Below are positions 58,517 to 64,000 of a stretch of 64,000 nucleotides of DNA, piece after piece. This DNA is from Mactromeris polynyma (Eukaryota; Mollusca; Bivalvia; Venerida; Mactridae): the NCBI GenBank assembly GCA_032209605.1, contig JASFXZ010000035.1, positions 377,001 through 441,000 on the forward strand, read 5' to 3'. The position numbers and the translations under genes are program-made. The first letter of the stretch is position 1, and every line of letters begins with the position of its first letter. The notes under the pieces are model-generated. The model ran no database searches, was not told the origin of the DNA, and saw nothing but the letters and a program-made list of their open reading frames with translations.

Positions 58517-58890
58517 ACTATTAAAGGCCAAAACGTGCCATATACCAGACAATTAAAGGCCAAAACGTGCCATATACCAGACAATTAAAGGCCAAAACGT
58601 GCCATATACCAGACAATTAAAGGCCAAAACGTGCCATATACCAGACAATTAAAGGCCAAATCGTGCCATATACCAGACCATTAAAGGCCAAAACGTGCCA
58701 TATACCAGACAATTAAAGGCCAAATCGTGCCATATACCAGACAATTAAAGGCCAAAACGTGCCATATACATGTACCAGACAATTAAAGGCCAAAACGTGC
58801 CATATACCAGACAATTAAAGGCCAAATCGTGCCATATACCAGACAATTAAAGGCCAAAACGTGCCATATACATGTACCAGACAATAAATA
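58517..58890. repeat. Minisatellite, 32-bp unit, about 11-12 copies
   Basis: The unit contains AATTAAAGGCCAAAACGTGC and CATATACCAGAC. Two copies carry an extra ATGTAC. It lies in gene C intron 3. Confidence 0.96.
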
Positions 58891-59015
58891 CTACAAACAT
58901 GATGGTGATATACAAATATATACACGTAACAAAGGTCTACAACTTCAAGATCATATACATGAAGACCAATAATGATAACTGACTTAGGTTTGTATGTAAT
59001 GTGTAACTAACATAC

Positions 59016-59038
59016 CTCCTCTGTGAAGACTCGCGAAT
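59016..59038 (-). CDS. Gene C exon 3: 23-nt micro-exon (D-S-R-V-F-T-E-E)
   Basis: On the minus strand, between TAATTGTTTCAG and GTATGT. It is 23 nt, phase 1 to phase 0, encoding D-S-R-V-F-T-E-E with the base from exon 2. It is one codon longer than its 20-nt counterparts in A and B but in the same phase. Confidence 0.65.
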
Positions 59039-59579
59039 CTGAAACAATTAATCGCAAGAATTAATCACATGTACTGACATGAAATAGTTACATCTATGTA
59101 TTCCATTTGTACATGAATAACAACTAAAGGAAGTTAAATGAAATATTTACTTACAAAAGAATCATAAGTAAAGATGTAACAGAGCACACTATTAAATTAC
59201 ATATCAGAAAACCCAACCAAAGCTGGTACAGTAAGTGACTTCGCTGAATTTTGTTCGAAACATTTCCTACAAACAGTTGGTGTACAGATTTACGGTAGCT
59301 TTTCAAATGCCGACTAAAACAATACAAGAACATGTCCATTGGAAAAGTTTATTTCTATTCTCGACAAAGCCTGACAAGAAATAGGAACACGTTTTAATGA
59401 TCCTGTAAAAATTGATATCAGGTGCTCAATAAATAAACAAAGTGAGATTATGTTGTTGTATGGAACGCCACATACGTAAGACAATGCCGCTATACATACA
59501 CCAACAGTCTACAAAACATTAGGGATTGAGAGACTGTTCTAGGTATACGACAGTCTGAACGGGCGGACTGGTGAATTAC
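59039..59579. other. Intron 2 of gene C with family P copy
   Basis: Bases 59449-59545 carry a minus-strand family P copy (complement contains CCCTAATGTTTTGTAGACTG and ATGTGGCGTTCCATA). The rest is plain AT-rich sequence. Confidence 0.6.
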
Positions 59580-59703
59580 TGTAATCTGATTGGACAATAT
59601 AATAGAACTGCTGTTATCTGATTGGACAATATAATTGAATTGCTGTTATCTGATTGGACAATATAGTCGAATTGTTGTTATCTGATTGGACAATATAATC
59701 GAA
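59580..59703. repeat. Minisatellite, 31-bp unit, 4 copies
   Basis: The unit contains TGCTGTTATCTGATTGGACA and ATATAATAGAA. It lies in gene C intron 2, close to exon 2. Confidence 0.95.
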
Positions 59704-59766
59704 TCATATAAATCATTATTTTCTGTACATTGCAAATTTCGTATTTTGGTAAATAGATCTGCCTAC

Positions 59767-59796
59767 CTGTTGAATGATATCCGCTGTCTTTTTTAT
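59767..59796 (-). CDS. Gene C exon 2: 30-nt micro-exon encoding D-S-G-Y-H-S
   Basis: On the minus strand, after CTATTTTTTCAG and before GTAGGC. It is 30 nt, phase 1 to phase 1, encoding N-K-K-D-S-G-Y-H-S-T with the base from exon 1. It is six bases shorter than in A and B but keeps D-S-G-x-x-S. The donor is weak at +5. Confidence 0.68.
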
Positions 59797-60364
59797 CTGA
59801 AAAAATAGAACGGAATAAAACATTGTACTTGAATGCTGTGAAGCGTAATGAAATAAAGCACAATGGTCGGTCAGCCCACACAGACACCAAGGTAACAACA
59901 ATCTACAAAAATATAAGGGATGTGCGAGGGTATTAATGAATGGGAATCAAGGGTGCAAGATAGGGCCTGGCCGACCATCAAAAATAACTATGTAGAATAC
60001 AGGGGGACAACAAGAGGAAATAAATGATAATTTAGGGGGGGGCAACAAGGGGGAAACATATAGACAGTATCTAACAACAACAGTTTGCTTTATATTATGC
60101 TTGTTTACTTCAGTTACATAAGGATGTTTGAATTACATTTCTAACACAATAACAGTCCTATTATTTAGTGTCTTTATATTTACAAATAACCAATCCAGGT
60201 AATACTTTTTTCTATTTCTAATATTTCACTTCCTTTATCATTCTAGATTAACATTTTATCAATGGAGTTGCGTAATACGCGTTCTACTTGATGACAAAAG
60301 CATGAGATCAACATTTATACGCCGCACAGTTAACTTGCATTTCAGCGCTTATTGGGTTTTACAA
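59797..60364. other. Intron 1 of gene C, part next to exon 2
   Basis: Bases 59880-59960 hold the head part of family P on the minus strand (complement contains TGTAGATTGTTGTTACCTTG), in the position that corresponds to the copy before gene B exon 2. A G-rich tract (AGGGGGGGGCAAC) lies near 60033. Confidence 0.5.
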
Positions 60365-60665
60365 CCGCTATTGTCATTTCAAGAAAAACGCAACATGTGA
60401 TGTCACTATTTGAAAACAGGAAATAACTATTTACTCCCATAACGATACTTCGCTTTCATATTGCCATATGGGGCAAATATTGCTTACTGTTAGTACATGG
60501 TGACGTCACATGTGACGTTTTCTGGAAATGACGTCACTTAAAGAACCGAAGTTGTAAATCGTACAGCGGCGCTCATGGTGACGTCACATGTGACGAATTT
60601 ATAGAAATGACGTCACTTAAAGAACCGAGGTTGGAAATCGTACAGCGGCGCTCAAAATTTACAAA
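60365..60665. mobile_element. Foldback MITE with TGACGTCA arms, second copy
   Basis: Shares AAGAAAAACGCAACATGTGA, GGGCAAATATTGCTTACTGT and CATGGTGACGTCACATGTGA with 8271-8480. The right arm is duplicated in tandem (CATGGTGACGTCACATGTGA at about 60496 and 60575). Intron 1 of gene C. Confidence 0.65.
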
Positions 60666-60804
60666 ACGTCACAGGTTGGACACATTCATTTCAAAATGTA
60701 GGTAATCTTTGTTTAACTTATATATCATACACAAAAATACTTCCTGAATGTGACAAAGAATATGATACCATCAAATAAACCACTTACCCACTTAAACCCA
60801 GTAC

Positions 60805-61253
60805 GGATAATCTATTTTAACTAGATAATTATGTCATTAACTAGATACTTAACTCGTTCATCACTTAATTAACTAGATAACTATGTGGTTAACTAGATAT
60901 GTATCGCATTAACTACTTAACACTTACCTACAATAGATTGGTGGATAAGTGCATGGTGGCAGTTGGGGGCACAGTCAGAAAATTATTTTTGTGTTAAGAT
61001 ATCTATCTGGTATGAAAATGTATCACGATACTTATCTAGTTAACTACATAATTATCTAGTTAATTAAGTAGTTATCTAGTTTCTTTAACGTGATAATCAC
61101 ATAATTATCTGGTTAATTAAGTAGTTATCTAGTTTCGTTAACGTAATAATCACATAATAATCTAGTTAATTAAGTAGTTATCTAGTTTCTTTAACTTGAT
61201 AACCTCATTTACCAGTTAATTTAGTAGTTAACTGGTGGCAGAAATATGCCACA
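60805..61253. mobile_element. Inverted-repeat element with GGCAGAAATATGCC end, second copy
   Basis: The right end ACTGGTGGCAGAAATATGCC and interior blocks (TAACTAGATAATTATGT, GTAGTTATCTAGTTTC, TTAAGATATCTATCTGGTAT) match 51797-52232. The left terminus is degraded. Confidence 0.7.
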
Positions 61254-62271
61254 ATAGAAACATACACTGATATCTCCCTTAATGTTAACACTACTTGGTT
61301 TAATGCACACACCGTGTCCATTTGATACCAAGTATGAGAATCCAAAACGCATTATTCTGACATTTTCAAACTTTTATTGATGAAATCAGGGACAGTGACA
61401 TGGTCCCATGAACGCATTTAAGCATCTCGCGCAACATATGGATGTTAGGATGTCTCCTAAATATGAATAAATCGCAAACAGGGAAGAAACATTTTGTTTA
61501 GGAAACATAACATTACATATATTTTACACGTTTTAAACATGAAATGGGTAATACCCATTTACACAAAATGGTATTAAATTTAGATATTGGGACATTTACA
61601 TAATACAGGTTAGAGGCCAATAACTCGAAAATTCCCCTTTTAAATCCTCGTTTGTGTGTTACAGACGTCGGAAAGTTGCTTAATAATTCTACATAGTACT
61701 TTTTAGCATGTATATTGTATATTTTTGACATTTTTAAACTAAACTTCCTATTTAATATTGACAGCTGATGATCATATACAATCGACCGTCTTCATTTAAA
61801 CTTCCTAGTCCTATAAATTAAACCCTACAAAACTTATTTCACATTTTGACATTTTATGGTTACACATGAAAAGTGAATGTAAAATGTAAAACAAACAATA
61901 TAATTCATGAATGTTTATGGTTTTAAGTGGGCATCGTACACATCTAGTATTTTGGACTAGTAAACTACTAGTACCATGTGTTAATATACTTTTCAGATAA
62001 CGATGAGTGAAGATCTGAAACAGGAAGTGCAAAAAACGCAAGCAGAGAAATTGACAAAATGTATTCATTTTTATATGTACATGTATTTAGGTATACAACT
62101 TCAGTGATTCTTTTTTGTTATTTTTACTGCCGAATATCAAAACGAGTGTCCATTTTTTCCCAATTCTTTGTTCATTCCCCCACCCTCTGACTGAATTTCT
62201 CTTTATAAAGTCAGGTTTTTGTGTATTTAACCTTTTATAAATGGCCATTTCCTTGAATATTTGCTCTTACA
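61254..62271. other. Intron 1 of gene C, no recognised feature
   Basis: AT-rich. Open frames at 61513-61731 and 61811-62068 (minus) lack support. Confidence 0.55.
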
Positions 62272-62725
62272 TCACCTCACATAGGCCTATATAGTTTACA
62301 AGGCACAGAGCTACATCACCTCACGTAGGCCTATATAACAAGGCACAGAGCTACATCACCTCACATTGGCCTATATAACAAGGCACAGAGCTACATCACC
62401 TCACATAGGCCTATATAGTTTACATGGCACAGAGCTACATCACCTCACATAGGCCTATATAGTTTACAAGGCACAGAGCTACATCACCTCACGTAGGCCT
62501 ATATAACAAGGCACATAGCTACATCACCTCACATAGGCCTATATAACAAGGCACAGAGCTACATCACCTCACGTAGGCCTATATAACAAGGCACAGAGCT
62601 ACATCATCTCACATTGGCCTATATAACAAGGCACAGAGCTACATCACCTCACATAGGCCTATATAACAAGGCACAGAGCTACATCCCCTCACGTAGGCCT
62701 ATATAGTTTACAAGGCACAGAGCTC
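62272..62725. repeat. Minisatellite, about 40-bp unit, 11 copies
   Basis: The unit contains GGCACAGAGCTACATCACCT and CACATAGGCCTATATAACAA. A longer form has ATAGTTTACAAGG. It lies in gene C intron 1, about 190 bases from exon 1. Confidence 0.95.
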
Positions 62726-62912
62726 TACAGCTGAAAAGTCATTTTTATAAGCAAAACAACCATTACCTTATTTTCCCAAAATTGGGATTTATCGTGTCTA
62801 TTTTCCCAATTGAAAAGGCACAATCAGTAAAATCATTAATAAAAGTCACTGGTTTACCGAAAATTATAACTTATTCAAGGGCAGTAACTCGGGGGGAAAT
62901 TATATAACTTAC

Positions 62913-63264
62913 TATTTCGGTTCTCCCTTTTAGGCTCTGTTCGGTACATGGACTTTCTTATTCCACACGATTGTTCCAACTGCGTCTTAATTTTTTCCAA
63001 AGCAACACATTTTTCTTCAGTTAAAGAGCTAATAATTTCCTTAATAGCCGTATCCTTCTCCTTCAACGATACCAGAACTTTTTCCACCATTTCTTTGAAT
63101 TTCTTATTTTCTTCTTCAGTGTGCTGTGCACGTCTAAATTCACTCAACAACGGATTAATCTTTGCGAAAAACTCTTTCTTAATTTCTAACTTATTGTGTT
63201 CGATTTTTTCTTCAAAAGTTTCCAACTCGGCACATAAAGTATCGAATGTGTAACTCTCAGCCAT
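62913..63264 (-). CDS. Gene C exon 1: novel small paralogous family, N-terminal helical domain
   Basis: First coding exon of a five-exon minus-strand gene (165 aa). The ATG at 63264 has A at -3 and G at +4 and gives M-A-E as in A and B. The domain is charged and strongly helical, with F-E-E-K-I-E-H near residue 18, I-N-P-L-L-x-E-F-R-R (compare V-N-P-M-V-R-E-F-N-R in gene A) and H-T-E-E-E near residue 48, followed by a Lys/Glu-rich probable coiled coil to about residue 100. It ends after 117 codons plus one base at a perfect GTAAGT donor (62912), phase 1 as in A and B. No signal peptide or membrane segment is seen. If unspliced the frame would run 12 more codons to 62875, but the donor and the family structure argue against that. 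Confidence 0.75.
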
Positions 63265-63583
63265 GATCGATGAATTAAAACTTTATTATTATATTTCACA
63301 TTATAATCAAATTTTCACAAAAAGATATTTATTTTGAATAGATCTATGTCATAAATTAAAAATAAGATTTGTATTCCGTGTTTATAAACTTTCATAAAAT
63401 TTTCTATAAATTTGCAGTGAAAATAAATGTCCACGTTTGATTAAAATGTCCGTTTTGTATAGAGCTACTTTTAAATATATACATAAGACTATATCTAGTG
63501 AATAACCGTCTAGCTTATAGATTGTACAAATTTAGAAAATACGAGGAAGTTTTTAGTACAGTCGGGACTTCCCCAGCAGACGA
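63265..63583. promoter_or_regulatory. Upstream flank of gene C
   Basis: The promoter and 5' UTR of gene C are expected here. The sequence is AT-rich with several TATAAA-like strings, none decisive. Confidence 0.35.
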
Positions 63584-63690
63584 AACGGGCCACCGCCAAA
63601 ACGACCCAGACGAAATGGCCCACAGCCAAAACGGCCCAGACGAAATGGCCCACAGCCAAAACGGCCCAGAAGAAACGGCCCAGATTGTCG
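63584..63690. repeat. Minisatellite, 30-bp unit, about 3.5 copies
   Basis: The unit contains CAGACGAAATGGCCCACAGC and CAAAACGGCC. It is GC-richer than its surroundings and lies 320 bases upstream of the gene C start codon. Open frames on both strands are repeat translations. Confidence 0.93.
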
Positions 63691-64000
63691 GACGAAACGG
63701 CCCACATTATTTACTAGATATTAAGATGACAATATGAAATCAAATAAAGATTAAATGACTTGTCATCCTGTCTTGGGTATATTGGTGGGCAGGTGTAAAT
63801 TGCGGCGCCGCCATACTTTACAACCAATAGGGGATAACGTGTTTGTAAACAAACCAACCCGATTCCGCGCATGCGCAGTTAACTGGTGGGCAAAAGGGTA
63901 AAAGGGGGCGGCGCCGTACTATACAACTAATACGGAATGAATGACACGGCGGTAGCCATTAATTTCTTTAATGTTTGACATGCAATAATAAATTTGACAT
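63691..64000. other. Window end, diverged direct repeat
   Basis: GCGGCGCCGCCATACTTTAC and GGCGGCGCCGTACTATACAA (about 63802 and 63908), each followed by a similar CAA-TA stretch, form a two-copy repeat. No gene is seen. Confidence 0.5.

Overview
This is a eukaryotic, AT-rich, repeat-dense window. It is almost certainly from an invertebrate and most probably a bivalve mollusc. The reasons are a decayed TRIM-type coiled-coil exon of the sort common in bivalves, a tRNA-derived SINE with a conserved-domain core, a Tc1 element, a LINE fragment, several short inverted-repeat transposons, and more than twenty unrelated minisatellites. The species assignment is inference. No prokaryotic gene structure is present, and most long open frames are by-products of tandem repeats whose unit length is a multiple of three.

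The main content is a family of three paralogous, unrecognised small genes, each reconstructed here from five exons. Gene A (+) has exons 596-938, 4740-4775, 6116-6135, 6942-6985 and 8506-8536 and encodes 157 aa. Gene B (+) has exons 36014-36332, 41547-41582, 41806-41825, 47404-47444 and 48555-48597 and encodes 152 aa. Gene C (-) has exons 63264-62913, 59796-59767, 59038-59016, 58278-58232 and 56058-56013 and encodes 165 aa. In all three the intron phases are 1, 1, 0, 2. Exon 1 carries a charged helical domain starting M-A-E, exon 2 is a 30-36 nt micro-exon encoding a D-S-G-x-x-S motif, exon 3 is a 20-23 nt micro-exon, exon 4 carries a Q-L-V-T-N-P-like motif, and exon 5 encodes an acidic tail and the stop. 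The exon lengths sum to whole codons in every case. Function is unknown. The D-S-G-x-x-S peptide resembles a phosphodegron, which is inference.

Layout. 1-8.5 kb is gene A, with introns holding 44-, 21- and 31-bp minisatellites, a small MITE and a SINE. 8.5-36 kb is intergenic: 32-, 55- and 41-bp minisatellites, a TRIM pseudogene fragment (13.46-13.77 kb), two tandem copies of a ~3.2-kb inverted-repeat element between 110-bp direct repeats (14.65-21.24 kb), and a ~13-kb satellite of 45/46-bp units with higher-order structure (21.44-34.5 kb). 36-48.6 kb is gene B, with a dead Tc1 element and a 38-bp array in intron 1, a 36-bp array that duplicates exon 3 with its splice sites, a 78-bp array, and a LINE fragment in intron 3. 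48.6-56 kb lies between the 3' ends of the convergent genes B and C and holds 48- and 33-bp arrays, MITEs and foldback elements. 56-63.3 kb is gene C, and 63.3-64 kb is its upstream flank.

A and B are head to tail and C converges on B, as expected of a local gene cluster that grew by duplication. Nine of twelve introns carry a minisatellite, each with a different unit. No expression evidence is available from sequence alone, so all splice junctions are predictions supported by comparison among the three copies.
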